From Hepsetus odoe (Eukaryota; Chordata; Actinopteri; Characiformes; Hepsetidae), in NCBI GenBank assembly GCA_017165825.1, contig CM029368.1, positions 31,342,008 through 31,406,007 of the forward strand: a stretch of DNA of 64,000 nucleotides. Reading direction: 5' to 3'. Under the pieces are notes generated by a model. It was not told the DNA's origin and did no database searches. It worked only from the letters and a program-made list of their open reading frames with translations. Numbering within the stretch: position 1 is the stretch's first letter; each line of letters starts with the position of its first letter. Shown piece by piece: positions 35,301-47,400 of the stretch. The translations under genes were made by a program, and so were the position numbers.

Positions 35301-38300
35301 CACCCTCGACACAGGTCTCCACATTATCTTTGACAACAGCCCACATCTTAGGAAAACCCTCACTACAGGTTTCCAACACAGGTCCCCTGATTCGAACACG
35401 CCGTCAAATCCACAAAGAAGGTAATGTGGCTTGTTTCAACAGTAATTCCAAAACTGAGGCTGACTGTAATGCTTTGTGACTGTTCTTGCCAGAAGTGCCC
35501 TAAACCTCTAAATGATATGCATCCATACCACACAGTAATGACTAAACCGCACTACTACTGGATTAATTTTCAGTTGGTTTTCATCAGTGCTCATGTCTGC
35601 ATTTGGCCTGCTTTTGCAAAATTAAGAAAGCGGCTGCTCTGAAGGCAGCTCTTGCTCCCAAAGTTTATTCCTGACAACTTATGCACCATGTCTAAAATCA
35701 ACAGGTCTTTAGTTGACTGGGCTGATGGCAATCCCAGGAAATGCTTAACCAGGTTTTGGAGGAAATAAATTACTCATCACTCACATTCCCTTGCTCTCTA
35801 CACAAAACTGTGTAATACTATTTGCTTTTGTACTTGTGATCTTGTATTTCAAGACATGGGGCATACTTGTTATTCCAGAGGTACTTTTTGCCATCCAAAC
35901 TTTCTTTACTTATGGCATAGCAATTGGTCATACTTGATAACAGCTGACCTGTGTAAGTTTTCATTACATATGCCATTTACTGCATAACATTCCCTATGTA
36001 TTTGGTGTTTAAATTTAAAGTCTGTGGAGAGATCTACTAAACTCTTCACTTGGCAAGTTATCATTTGAGTTTCTTCACCCATACAGGAGCTGGGATTTGG
36101 TTGAATCCTCAGTGCTGGAGCCTGTGTTTTGCACTATAGGGAGGGAGTGGGAAGTTATTTTGAAAAATAACACTTGCTGAAACAATAAAACTGGGTAACA
36201 TTAGTCCACTGAGGTTTAGTCACGCATGTGATTTGCAACATTAGTCATTGGTACATATGATGGAATGTGCTGAAAGGTTTTAATCTTTTGAGTAAAAAGA
36301 GTCCAAAATCTTGGCAGTTGAACTGCCGCACCAAATTTGTAATACATTATTTTATACAGGCTGCCATTTTCCTACAAACCAGAGACTGCCATGTCATCCA
36401 GGAGCTACAGCTGCTCAGTGCCTGGAAGAAGGATGTTGCATGGATATAGCTGCCTCTACATGTTACTACCCAATGAATGGTATGGTGTGTACTGAATTCT
36501 CTTAAACAAGGATGACAAATGTGCATGGATGGTATAACCAGGAATCACCACTGCTGGCTCCCCTTCCCCCCAACCCCCAAAGAATGTACGGCGGATGGGC
36601 ATTTTGTTTTTGCAGTTCCATCAAACATCACAAGCACCCCCCTGAACCCTGAGAGTTTGACTGTGGCAGGGAAATATGGCTGTAGACCTGAAATTGCAAA
36701 TAAAGACTTTGCGGTCTTTATGTTCCGGGTGACTGAATGCAGAACTCATTCTTATGTGAGTTTATCTAGGGAAGCCTTTTATTTGGTAGAACTAAACCTG
36801 GAATGAAAGTTTTAATTTAGGGTTTGTTTTTCTTTTGTCCCCCCCACCCCTAAACTCAGCATATAGGGCTAACAACTATTTACTTGGCTGAAGTGCAATC
36901 AGCTCTCAGAACACTTAACCTAAAGTATGGTACCGCCACCAGGGATCAGTCTTTGAGGTGAGTCCCTTTTTGTTTGGGTTAAGTGGGTTTTTGAAGCAAA
37001 GAGGTTTTTCCCCTGCACAAACTATTGGCTAATGCATCAAGTAACTAAAGTTGGATCTGTGTGTTGTGGTCTTCCTGCTAAATTTGTTTGTAAGAACTTT
37101 CCTATCTGGGGCAGCAGTGGCCTAGTGGTTAGGGACTAGGCCCCAGGGTCAGAAAGTCAAGTCTGAATCCTAGTCCAGTAGATTGCCCTGAGGTACCCTT
37201 GAGGAAGGTACAGTCCCCATCAATGCTTCCCAGGCAGCTTTCAATAGCTGTCCCCTGCTTAACGTGTGTGGGGATAAATGCAGAGGCTGTGTCTTATTGT
37301 GGTTCAATGGGTGTTGTCCTGTGTTCACAAAGACAGTTGTCACTTTCAACATAGACGATGGCTTATGATTTTTCTCTGAGCATTAAATGGAAGGGTAGTA
37401 TGGCCAGGTGTATTGGAGGGTTGAAATTGCTTTACCATGGTGTGGCTGGAAGGAGGAATGGGGTAGGTGTTACTCTGCCTTAAGAATATGTGAAGAGTGT
37501 TTTGGTGGTGAAGGTGTCAGGGAGGGTGATAAGTTTGATGGTTGGGGTTGGTTAGTTGTTGGGGCTTATGCCCCTCAAGTTGAATGAGATGGAGGAGAAA
37601 GAAGCGATAGAACATGTACCCAGGGACTGGAGTCTACGAGTGTATACAGAAGAGGCAAGCAAAGAAGTGGGACAGTCAGAGATGGTGAAAGTAGACTGGT
37701 GTACAAGGACATTCAGTGAGGGTGAAGAAAAGGGTTTATTTGGACAGTAAAGAGGGTGAAAAGGACCTATACCAATTGGCTAGACAGAGAAACTGAGCTG
37801 GGAAATGTGCAGCAGATCAGGGCGATTAAAGATGGAAGTAAAGGCAGCGCTGAAGAGAATGGAAAAACTATTGCTCTGGGAGACATACCGGTGGAAGCAT
37901 GGAGTTGTCATTGGCGAGATGGCAGTGGAGTTTCTGACTAGATTGTTTAACAGGATCCTGAAAAGTGAGAGGATGCCTGAGGAGAGGACGAAGTTTACTG
38001 GTACCAATGCTATGGCTGATCAAGAATAATGCACAGAGCTGTTAATGCAAAGGGATAAAGTTGAAGTTATTGGACAGAGTAGTGCAGGCTAGGTTAAGAA
38101 AAGAGGTGGTGATTAGGGAAGAGCAGAATGGTTTCATGCTGAGAGCACTACAGATGACATGTTCGCTCTGAGGGTATTGGTGAAGTACAGAGGTCAGAAA
38201 GCGCTGCCTTTGTGGACTTTGAGAAAGCATTTGACGGGGTGCCTAGAGAGGAGTTGTGGTTTTGTACATTTACGGCATTTAGCAGACGCTCTTATCCAAT

Positions 38301-41300
38301 GAGGAAGTCAGGTGTTGCAGAGAAATGTGAGTGTAGTTCAGGATAGGTATGATGGCAGTGTGACCCTGGTAAGATCTGCAGTAGGAGTGATGTTTTTAAG
38401 GTAGAAGTTGGATTTATATTAAGGATCAGCACTGAGCCCATTCTTGTTTGCAATGGTAATGGACAAGTTTAGACAGGAGTCCCCATGGGCAATGTTTGGT
38501 GCTGATCTGTAGGGAGCAGCTTCAGGAAATGGAGATATGCTCTAGAGAGGAATGAAAGTGAGTAGGATGGACAGAATACATGAATGGGTTTAGGATGCAA
38601 GGAGTAGAGGTGACAAAGGTGGAGGAGTTTAAATACTTGATCAACAGTTCAGAATAATGGCAAGTGTGGAAAATGGGTGGAGAGTGCAGGCAGATTGGAA
38701 TGGTTGGAGGTGAGTGGCTGGAGTGATTTGTGAGAGTAAAAGGGAAGGTTTACAGGACAGTAGTGAGATCAGCTGTTACAGGGGTTGGAGACGATGGTCC
38801 TGACAAAGGGTGGAGCTGGAGGTGTCAGAGTTAAAAATGCTGAGATTTTTGTTGGGTGTGCCGAGGGTGGACAGGATTGGAAATGAGGGACCGCTCAGGT
38901 TGGATGCTTTAGAGACAAGGTTAGAGAAGCAAGGTTAGAGAAGCAAGATTACGTTGGCTTGGACCTGTCTAGAGGAGAGATGAGGATTATATTGGAAGGG
39001 GGATGTTGAATATGGAGCTGTCATGTGCAAGGAAAAGAGGAAGACCTAAGGAGTTTTATGGATGTGGTGAGAGGACAAGGAAGAAGATGCAGAAGATGGG
39101 AAGAAATGGAAACAATGAGCTGCTGTGGTGACCTCTAAACTGAATCTTCTTATGGCTGTTCCCATTTTAGGAAGTCTGTAGGAATATGTTGTGCAAATCT
39201 TGCCTATTGCATTCCACTAAGGAACCTCATCTTGTACTGCCGTCTCTTAATGCAGTCTAATTACAATGTTTGTGGATACCAGATGGGTTAATATCCTATC
39301 ATTGGGGCAGCGGTGGTCTAGTGGTTAGGGAGTTGCCCCTGCATCGGAAGATTGTGGGTTTGATTCCCTCACAAGTAGGTTGCCCTGAGGTATCCTTGAG
39401 CAAGGTACCTTCCCAGTCACTGCTCCCTGGGGGCTTTCACTTTCATTTGCAATCAGAAAAGGTGTCCCCTGAGAATCTCATTGACCTTTTCTTCTCCTGA
39501 TGAAACCTCTTAACTTGCACCCACTGTTCTCAATCTGCTTCTTGTCTTCAGTTCAAGTTTGCAATGCCTACTCACTGCTCTTCCACTACCGTTTGAGTTT
39601 TCACACTTTGAATGTTTGCTGACTGTCCCATTTAACCACATTTAGTTTAAACTTGGTATCACAGTATAAAGCATAATTACAACACATTCAGCTGTAATGT
39701 GGTGAGATTATCAGTGGTAATCACTATTTTGAATGAGGGCATTTAGTGCTGTAGTGTGGAGTGAAACCTGTTTACTTTTCCAGACTGACAGTTGAGTGTC
39801 GCTACTCAAAGGCTAACTCTGACCTTGGAGAAATGTTCTGGGCCAGTGCTGGATATATGGTAATGACGCCCAACTTGCCACCAGTGTTGAAGGCCAAGGG
39901 ACTATATGGAGTTCAACTCAGGATTGCAGAGGGTTTATATCTTTTTTTAATTTTTAAGAAGTTTTCAAATTGTTCAATGTTGTTGTATGAAAATCGAACT
40001 TGTTGGTGTCATTTGGCCTACAAATTAATGCCGCTGCAACCCCCCTGTCCCCCCAATGCAGACCACACATTCTCTAAATTCCACCTTCAATATCACCAGC
40101 CCTTGAGAAAACTCCTGGGGAAATCAGTGTACCTGGAAGTGCGTCTAACTTCCCCAAATCCTGAAGCAACTCTGCTGGTGCACTACTGTGTGGCGTACCC
40201 TCGATCAGCTAAGAGTGCCTTGGTTCTGCTCTATGATGGGTAGGTTGTTCAGATCACTTCCTATCTACCAACACTTTCATGTACTGTACCTAATTAATAC
40301 TGTAACACTGCTTACAGCAAACGACCACGCTATCATTTTACTTAGCACCTTTTTTCTGTAGCTTTTTCATGAGAACCTGGAAGTAAATATTGCGTGTGGG
40401 GAAAATGAGAATTTATCAATATCTGAATGCAGAGGCTAATTAGGTTTTCAGGTGTTGATGTCAAAGAACCCAGAAGTTTTCATGAATGTCATTTTAAATC
40501 CATGGTCTTTCTTTTAAACTCCTAACTGTCCTGCAGTTGCCCCAACTATTTTCACTCCAATGTCTCAATCCTCCATGTGGCCAACGCACCGCAGAATCGC
40601 CATCGGCGTCGTTTTGAAGTGAAGGCTTTTCAGTTCCTGGATCAATCCACTAATCAATACCTTGATGAGGAGGTGCAGTAGACCCACTTTTTTCCTCAGA
40701 ACTTATTCAAATTTTGAGTCCTCTAATGGTTTTTCTCTCCCCTCACAGATCTATTTTATGTGCTCTACTGAAGTCTGTATGCCTTCTGAGACTCCATGTA
40801 AGCAAACATGCTTTGATGAGGTATGTTTTCATTATTTTACTCACTCTGGTTCCTGAACTTAAGTCTTGTTTTACTTCAGCCAGAAAATTAGACTTGGACT
40901 AATTGGAGCGATTGTCACGGGTTTATTTTCCAACTGTTTGTCCCTAAGGCATCTCACTTCACATCCAGCTCCACATTAAGGTGATGCAGGCTTGTGGATG
41001 TGGTATAAGCTTCAGTATGACTTGCTTTGATCAATACATTTATTGAAACTTCTGTAGCTGTAGAGATTCTTTTGTATTTGATGACATGTTCTAGATCAGA
41101 ACTCCTATCAAGTTCATCCGAGAACACTAACCCTGTTAGGGACGTATTGTTCATGTGTATCTCATTGTCATCGCATCCAGAAGACTTACCTTAAAGAGCT
41201 GGATTCAGTTTGAGGGGCTTAATGGTTTGGATGCATTTTGTTATCTTTGCCAGGAGTTAAAGATGTCACCCACATCTTTTCTGTTTTCACCATGAAACTG

Positions 41301-41929
41301 TTCACTCACTCTAACTTCCTAGCAATAATACACAAACTTTGTGTACAGATTGCCTGAAAACATTTCCCCCACTCAAAATCTGGGATTCTGTGTCCTGTAA
41401 AAGACCTGGAGAGATGGCATTTGTTTCCAATAACAGTCAATGGACAAGTTGATGTTGGCTGATTTAACCTCTCATTCCATTGATTGATGGGTTCATTTTT
41501 CAGAATGATGCTGCTTTAAAAAAATAAATAAATAAAAAAAATCCTCGTTTGTAGCACACAAATCCAATAAACTTGCCAAAAAGTTTTAAAATGGGTGAAA
41601 ATCGAAGTGTGGGAGGACATTTTGGCAACTTGAACCTTTTTTAACTTGATTTGGACTCTAGGCATGTCTTGCCTGTCGCTTTCTTTTAACCTGTAAGAAC
41701 TAAACAGCCAGGTTAAAGGTAGTGATCTAATGGCGGTTTAAACATTGTCTGGGGAATCTGGCTCTAAGTCTGCCTAGGATTGGCACTTAGGTTCAGGGAG
41801 TTCCCTGGAAAAGCATACATGATGCTACACCTTTCTTAATAAAGGTGATGCTACTTACTCATAACTGGGAAATGTTTTCTGCATTTAATGATTCATCTCG
41901 ACCTTTTTCCTCTTTCCTTGTAGATTTGA
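32328..41929 (+). CDS. ZP1/ZP4-like egg-envelope protein, copy 6 (intact, 11 coding exons)
   Basis: Exons: 32328-32628, 32877-32995, 33191-35420, 36360-36479, 36583-36755, 36860-36957, 39784-39932, 40062-40239, 40537-40672, 40749-40820 and 41924-41929. All have GT-AG borders and matching phases, giving 3582 nt or 1193 residues. Domain order: signal peptide (MLLLQAKGLLFLLCC), ZP-N-like module across exons 1-3 (CGENAM, DCGC, TSCY, LSC cysteines), about 700 residues of VP/AP/ND repeat in exon 3, RTRR, a six-cysteine trefoil in exon 4 (LPCH, QCLEEGCCMD, TCYYP), then the ZP module (ECTADGHFVF to CKQTCFDE). No transmembrane segment or basic cleavage site follows the ZP module. Trefoil plus ZP marks the ZP1/ZP4 group, proteins that cross-link or build the egg coat. 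Intron 6 is large and holds SINEs and a LINE relic. Confidence 0.9.
33770..34120 (+). repeat. 90-bp (30-residue) tandem repeat within exon 3 of copy 6
   Basis: The phrase AATGATGTATTCATGGTTCC recurs at 33770, 33851, 33941 and 34031, spaced 81, 90 and 90 nt. The 81-nt step lacks three codons. Each unit encodes NDVFMVPVMPSGP, then GMPSAPITDVP. Less regular relatives extend over the whole exon (33380-34700). All length steps are multiples of three, so the frame stays open. Confidence 0.9.
37109..37348 (+). mobile_element. tRNA-derived SINE (family A) in intron 6 of copy 6
   Basis: GGCAGCAGTGGCCTAGTGGT head, TTGCCCTGAGGTACCCTTGA body, ACAGTTGTCACTTTCAAC end. It is more diverged than the spacer SINEs. 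Confidence 0.8.
37390..39140 (+). mobile_element. Degenerate non-LTR retrotransposon (reverse transcriptase relic)
   Basis: Interrupted frames read as a LINE reverse transcriptase: the region around 38211-38262 gives FVDFEKAFDGVPREELW (a conserved RT motif). It is followed after a 32-nt insert by RKSGV, QDRYDGSV and later fragments resembling the C-terminal RT region. Many frameshifts and stops make it inactive. The element lies in intron 6 of copy 6 and explains much of that intron's size. Its clade cannot be fixed by eye. Confidence 0.75.
38268..38299 (-). mobile_element. L2/SINE tail fragment inserted in the LINE relic
   Basis: ACATTTACGGCATTTAGCAG followed by ACGCTCTTATCCA is the reverse complement of the L2-type 3' tail seen at 55110-55152. 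It interrupts the RT motif region, so it landed in the already resident LINE. Confidence 0.7.
39305..39446 (+). mobile_element. Truncated tRNA-derived SINE (family A)
   Basis: GGGGCAGCGGTGGTCTAGTG head, GGGTTTGATTCCC B-box region and GAGCAAGGTACC. The middle is deleted, so GGGGGC joins CTTTCACTTTC directly. Confidence 0.8.
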
Positions 41930-41960
41930 CAAACAAGATGGGTGCTGGCCTGTGTTCGCA

Positions 41961-41966
41961 AATAAA
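41961..41966 (+). terminator. Polyadenylation signal of copy 6
   Basis: AATAAA 32 nt after the stop codon. The short 3' UTR matches the other copies, where AATAAA lies about 40 nt after the TGA. Confidence 0.75.
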
Positions 41967-44304
41967 AATGTTCACTTACAAGTCTATCCTGTAAGCCTTG
42001 TTCATTTGCATATGCAACTTTTCAGGAGTTTCTCTAACACACAACAGATTGTTCAATAACCTGTCTGAATACACCATCTTGATCAACATCACACATGCCT
42101 CAAGAAAAATGTTTTCTGCTGCATCACATACGAACTTTAGTTTTATATGGGCTCTCTGGATGTTCATCTTCTGGCCTAAATATACCTGTATGCCCACCCA
42201 TACAGAATTGACCAAAAAGACACAAAGATGGTGTTTAAGGTAGTGCACTACTGTCAACCACAATCTAGACATGCCTGAAACTCTTACTTGCTCCACATGC
42301 AATACCATGCCCAATTGTTCATTCTTCTGTCATTTAAATAATGAGTGGCAATAGTCACTGGACACCAGCACAGAACCCTAAAGCTCATAGACCAATGGGG
42401 ACCAAAGAACAATGAGTACAACAATTACCATTTAAGAATTATAACCTCAACATTTGTAAACATCCAGCTCTCATCTGAGGTGGGCAGCCACTTTGAGTCA
42501 GCAAATGGTTATCCACATTAACGGAAGGTCTTGAACCTCCAAGATCAAACAACTGTAATGAAGATGGGCCTGTTACCCTTTTTTGGGGGGGGCTGGTTAA
42601 AAACCCAAGTAATAAAAGCATATGAACTTGACTAAGATCAGTCCCACCAACTCCTTGCATAAAGTAGACAAAATTAGACACACATCCTGTTACTTTAGTG
42701 GATTACTGAAGTACAAAAGTTCATTAATAACCTAGGATAAGTTCATGAAGTTTGTCTGTTGAACCTGTTCTTCTGCAGTGCAATATAAGAGCCTTTACAT
42801 TCATCCTTAAACCACTGAACCAGTAAAGAGTTTGAGCATCATGCATGCTCCAGTGAGTGTCAAAGTAGTAGAGCATTTAACATTTAATTTTCTTGTCTAC
42901 AAATCCCTCAACAGTATGAAGCAGCAAACAGGCATGTGATGGCAGCCAAATGCAAAAGCACACATTCAACAGTAGTGCCCTTTGTAAGATGGTGGAAGTG
43001 TTTGAGTTAAAGTAAAAAGCATTGCAAAGGTAACTGAACAGCATGCCCTATTTGTTAAAATGGCATAGTAGTGTTTAAATTTTGTAGTCTATTAAAGAAA
43101 ATAAATATGGAACTTCACTGCTTCCCTTAACACCTTTCCAACAGGTTGACCCTAAAATACATAGCAAGGTGTTGAAGTCAATTAAAATAGAAATAATGCA
43201 TAATTTGCAGATGCAAATTACAATTAAACCAAGTATGTAAGTAGTAGAAAGTACATGTCTGTGTTAAAATGTAGGGAACTTAAGGGAAGCGTTCCTGAAA
43301 AAATTCAACATGATCAGTGACCACCAGCTATAAGGAACATGTTTATGCAAAGGGACATTTAATTATAATACAATGTCAGTCACTACATAATATTGATTAA
43401 TCTGATTGCAATCACATTCTATCATTTTTTTACCATTTTTTTTCTTTATAATGTTTTTCATCCCAGTAAAGAAAAAGGACAAAATGGTTTTTTTTTGTTT
43501 GTTTTTAACTGTTTCACCAGAGTCTCAAACTCTTTTTCTACCCTGTTGTTATATGGTTTTATCAGCCTCCTAATCCTCTTCACTGAATAAGAGCTGTTTA
43601 TTAATTTATTGTTTTACTGGATTTATGTTCCATGGATAAGAATATGGAGCTAGTAAGGCACATTTCAAAACAAAATAATGTATAGTCAGTCATTTTCTGC
43701 CACTCGTCCCAAGCAAGGTCACGCTGGAGTCCATCCCAGCTCACACAGGGCAAAGGGCGGGGGACACCCCCTGGTACCTTGCTCAAGGGTACCTCAGAGC
43801 AACCTATTGGGAAGGGGTTCAAACCCCTGATCATGCAGCCAACGCCCTAACCACTAAGCCACCGATGCCCCTTTCCAAAATAAAGTACAATTAAATACAA
43901 TTTCTAGAAAGAACCACCAATTAGCCCTCTTTTTATATCCTTTGGTAATTTATTTTTAGTCAAAAGCAACTGCAGACTTGCAAACTGCCATATACTGTAT
44001 GGGGAGAGTAGAGCTCCACTCTGCTGCCTGTAGCTTTTCTGGAGTTAGTCATGGTTTTATCATTATTGTGGTAAGGACTAAATAAAAAAGGGGCTGTGTA
44101 GCAACTTTAAAATCACAGATGAAAAGATATGTGAACCTCAGTACCATTACAAGTGCATTCAGGTGTGTAGTGTGTTAACTATAAGTAGGCCATTTGGAAC
44201 ACAGCTAGAATTTGATCGGTGATGTTTCATTTTAAGAAGTGTGAATTCCACCCAGGTCGAATTGGCCCAGGAAATCTTTTATTTCTTCTCCTCCCCTTAC
44301 TCAC
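41967..44304. other. Intergenic stretch between copies 6 and 7
   Basis: No gene is recognised. The sequence is mostly unique and AT-rich, with T tracts near 43425-43500 and a reversed SINE at 43695-43872. The duplicated spacer of units 1-5 is not recognisable here, in line with an older split of copies 6 and 7. Confidence 0.6.
43695..43872 (-). mobile_element. tRNA-derived SINE, reversed
   Basis: On the - strand it reads GGGGCATCGGTGGCTTAGTG, then B-box GGTTTGAACCCC, GAGGTACCCTTGAGCAAGGT and a GTGACCTTGC-like end. Confidence 0.8.
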
Positions 44305-44488
44305 TATATTACTGAATGTGTATGTACGTTTACACACTATTTAGTGTCTAAGTGTGCAGTTTGGGACACAACCCCAGTTTTCCCCAATTTGGCCAGGTGT
44401 TCGTAATCAGTGGAGAGTTCCTGAGTCTTTTAAGTTTGGAGGGAGTAACAGGACAGTCACTGTGCACTCTGGAGCTTGGATAACCAAC
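44305..44488 (+). promoter_or_regulatory. Conserved promoter block of copy 7
   Basis: ACACTATTTAGTGTCTAAGT, GTGCAGTTTGGGACACA, E-box CAGGTG (44394-44399), TCTTTTAAG (44426-44434) and GAGTAACAGGACAGTCACTG are kept although the surrounding DNA is unrelated to the other copies. Function is inferred. Confidence 0.55.
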
Positions 44489-47400
44489 ATGCTTTCATTA
44501 CAAGCCAAAGGCCTTCTCTTTCTGTTGTGCTGCAGGAGCCTGCTTCTCGCACAGCTGCCAGCGCAGGATAGTGTGGCCATGTGGCCTGTAAATACAAACT
44601 CTAAGCAAGCCATCAACAACAGTCCCCTCAAAGAAAGAGACCGTTTAATGCTTCTCTCTGATGAACTGCAGGATAGTTTGAGAGAGCTGCAGGATGGCTT
44701 AAGTGATCTTCAAAAACACTTGGTGTTTTGTGGTGAAACTGCTATGCGGGTAGTCTTGCCCTCAGGTTCATATGAAGTGAACATTATTGGTAAGTAGGAC
44801 CTTCCAGCTACATCCACCTTTCAGCTTCGGAGCTGAAGTGAATGTGCCGTCCTCTTGAATCCTTTTGTAGTGAATGTGCTAAAGTTCCCAACAGGAACCA
44901 AGGAACAATGAAGCAATAAATTAACTCCAAAGAATGAAACTAATAGATTTAGTTACTCTGTGGGAAGGGCTAAATGGAGCTGAGTAGAAAGTAGATTATT
45001 TTATTCACTGTTGTACTTTTTTGAGTAATTGTAGGTGAAGAACTTCTAAAATGCCCCAAGTGATCACCTTGTACTAATTAACCTGCACATGTAAGCAAGT
45101 ATTCTCTCAGGTTTCTCAGGAATGCATCCTGTCCTGGAGGCCCCAAGTGACTGTGGCTGCTCTCTGATAACGGAGCAAAGAATGAATATCCTTGAAGTCA
45201 GCTACACTGGCTGTTACATGACTGTTGAGGTGGGGAACTTGAATTTGTTTTATTTAAAGTTGGAAAGTTCCAGGACTCTTGCCATTTTTTTTTTCTTTCC
45301 CTGTGCAAAGTCCTTTGAATCAACTAACATTCCCAAATGTTCCCATGTTTTTTATTTATTTTTTATTTTTTTAAACTATACACAGCTGTCCTAAAGGGTC
45401 CCATCTAATAGCTGTAGGCTGTTTCAATTATACAGTCTGAGTGTTCTTAATGATGTAGTAATGAATTACTTAAATTATAGATGATAAGTCAGCATTTGTA
45501 TGGAGTCCCCATTTAGCTTTATTAGCTTGCTGCAAGGTTAACGTTTAGATTAACTGCAAGGTTAACAAGTTTTCAGCTATTTGGCCCATGTTTTTAGATC
45601 CGAGAAATTTGTAGTGTTTCCTACATCCACAAGTTACCTTAAGGCCTGGATTCAGAGTTTAGAAGTTTGAGCGATGGATTTGGGAGGATTCTACTGTTTT
45701 TGAAGCCTTAGCCCAAACATGCTGTGTCTTACCAAATGTGGTGCAAATAAGTTTTTCAATAGTATTAAGTTTTAGAGTAAGAATTACAATTTGTAATTAG
45801 ACTCATCATAAATATTTGCAGGAAGGCAAGTACACTTTGAGGGTCCTGTACCGTGACAGTGCTGGACAGATTGATGCTGCCACAGTGTCTTGTGGTGCCA
45901 ATGCCACTCAGACGCCCTCGCAAGCAAAACACTGTTTATTGTTAGGCTGGTGTTCAAATAATACTGCATCAGGGCAAGCCCCTGTGTCTGGCACACCTTT
46001 GATCCCTATCGCAGTTACTCCTATGCTGCCTATAGCCAACACTCCTATGGCGAGGGGTTCAGTGACACCTGTGGCTCTCATGGCAGGTGTGCCGGTTGCC
46101 CCCCTGGCCAGCACGCCCATGGTGCCTGTGGCTGGCATGCCCATGGCAGTGAAGTCTGAGGTCCCTGTAAATAATACTCCTTTGGCCATGGGATCAGTAA
46201 TTACTGAGGCTCCTGTAGCAGGCACACCTATGGTTCAGGTTTCTATGACACCCTTGGTTCCCATGATGTACACAAGAGGTGCTGTGACAACCGAGGCACC
46301 CGCAGCAGTGACTGCCGAGGCTAAATTTGGCAGGGGATCAGTCATGTCCTTGGCCACCACAGCAGACATTCCTTTGGGCAAGGGATCAGTGATATCAATC
46401 TTACCTGCGGCAGGCACACCTGTAGTCCCTGAGGCCAACGCTCCTTTGGCCAAGGGATCAGTGACACCCGTGGTAGGCACACCTCTGGTCCCTGAGGAAA
46501 ACACTCCTTTTGCCAGGGGATCAGTGATGCCCATGGCTCCAGTGGTAGGCACACCTCTAGTCCCCGAGGCCAACACTCCTTTCGGCAGGGGATCAGTGAT
46601 GCCCATGGCTCCCATGGCAGGCACACCTCTGGTCCCTGAAGCCAACACTCCTTTTGCCAGGGGATCAGTGACACCCGTGGCAGGCACACCTCTGGTCCCT
46701 GAGGCCAACACTCCTTTGGCCAAGGGATCAGTGACACCCATGGCAGGCATACCTCTGGTCCCTGAGGAAAACACTCCTTTTGCCAAGGGATCAGTGATGC
46801 CCATGGCTCCTGTGGTAGGCACACCTCTAGTCCCCGAGGCCAACATTCCTTTTGCCAAGGGATCAGTGATGCCCATGGCTCCCATGGCAGGCACACCTCT
46901 GGTCCCTGAAGCCAACACTCCTTTTGCCAAGGGATCAGTGACACCCGTGGCAGGCACACCTCTGGTCCCTGAGGCCAACACTCCTTTTGCCAGGGGATCA
47001 GTGAAGCCCATGGCTCCTGTGGTAGGCACACCTGTGATCTCCGAGGCCAACACTCCTTTGGCCAGGGGATCAGTGACACCCTTGGCAGGCACACCTGTGA
47101 TCGTTGAGGCCACCACTCCTTTGCCCGTGGCACCCATGGCACCTGTGGCAGGCGCACCTGTGGCAGGCACACCTGTGGTCTCAGAGGCCAACACTCATTT
47201 GGCCATGGGATCAGTGATGCCCAAGGCCCCCCTGGTAGGCACATCTGTGGTCCCCATAGGTAGCACTCCTGTGAGTAGGGGATCAGTGACACCCATGACT
47301 CCCATTGCGCACACACCTGTGATCCTCAAGGCCATCACTCCTTTTGCCAGGGGATCAGTGATTCCCATGGCACCTGTAGCAGGCACACCTGTGGTCCTTG

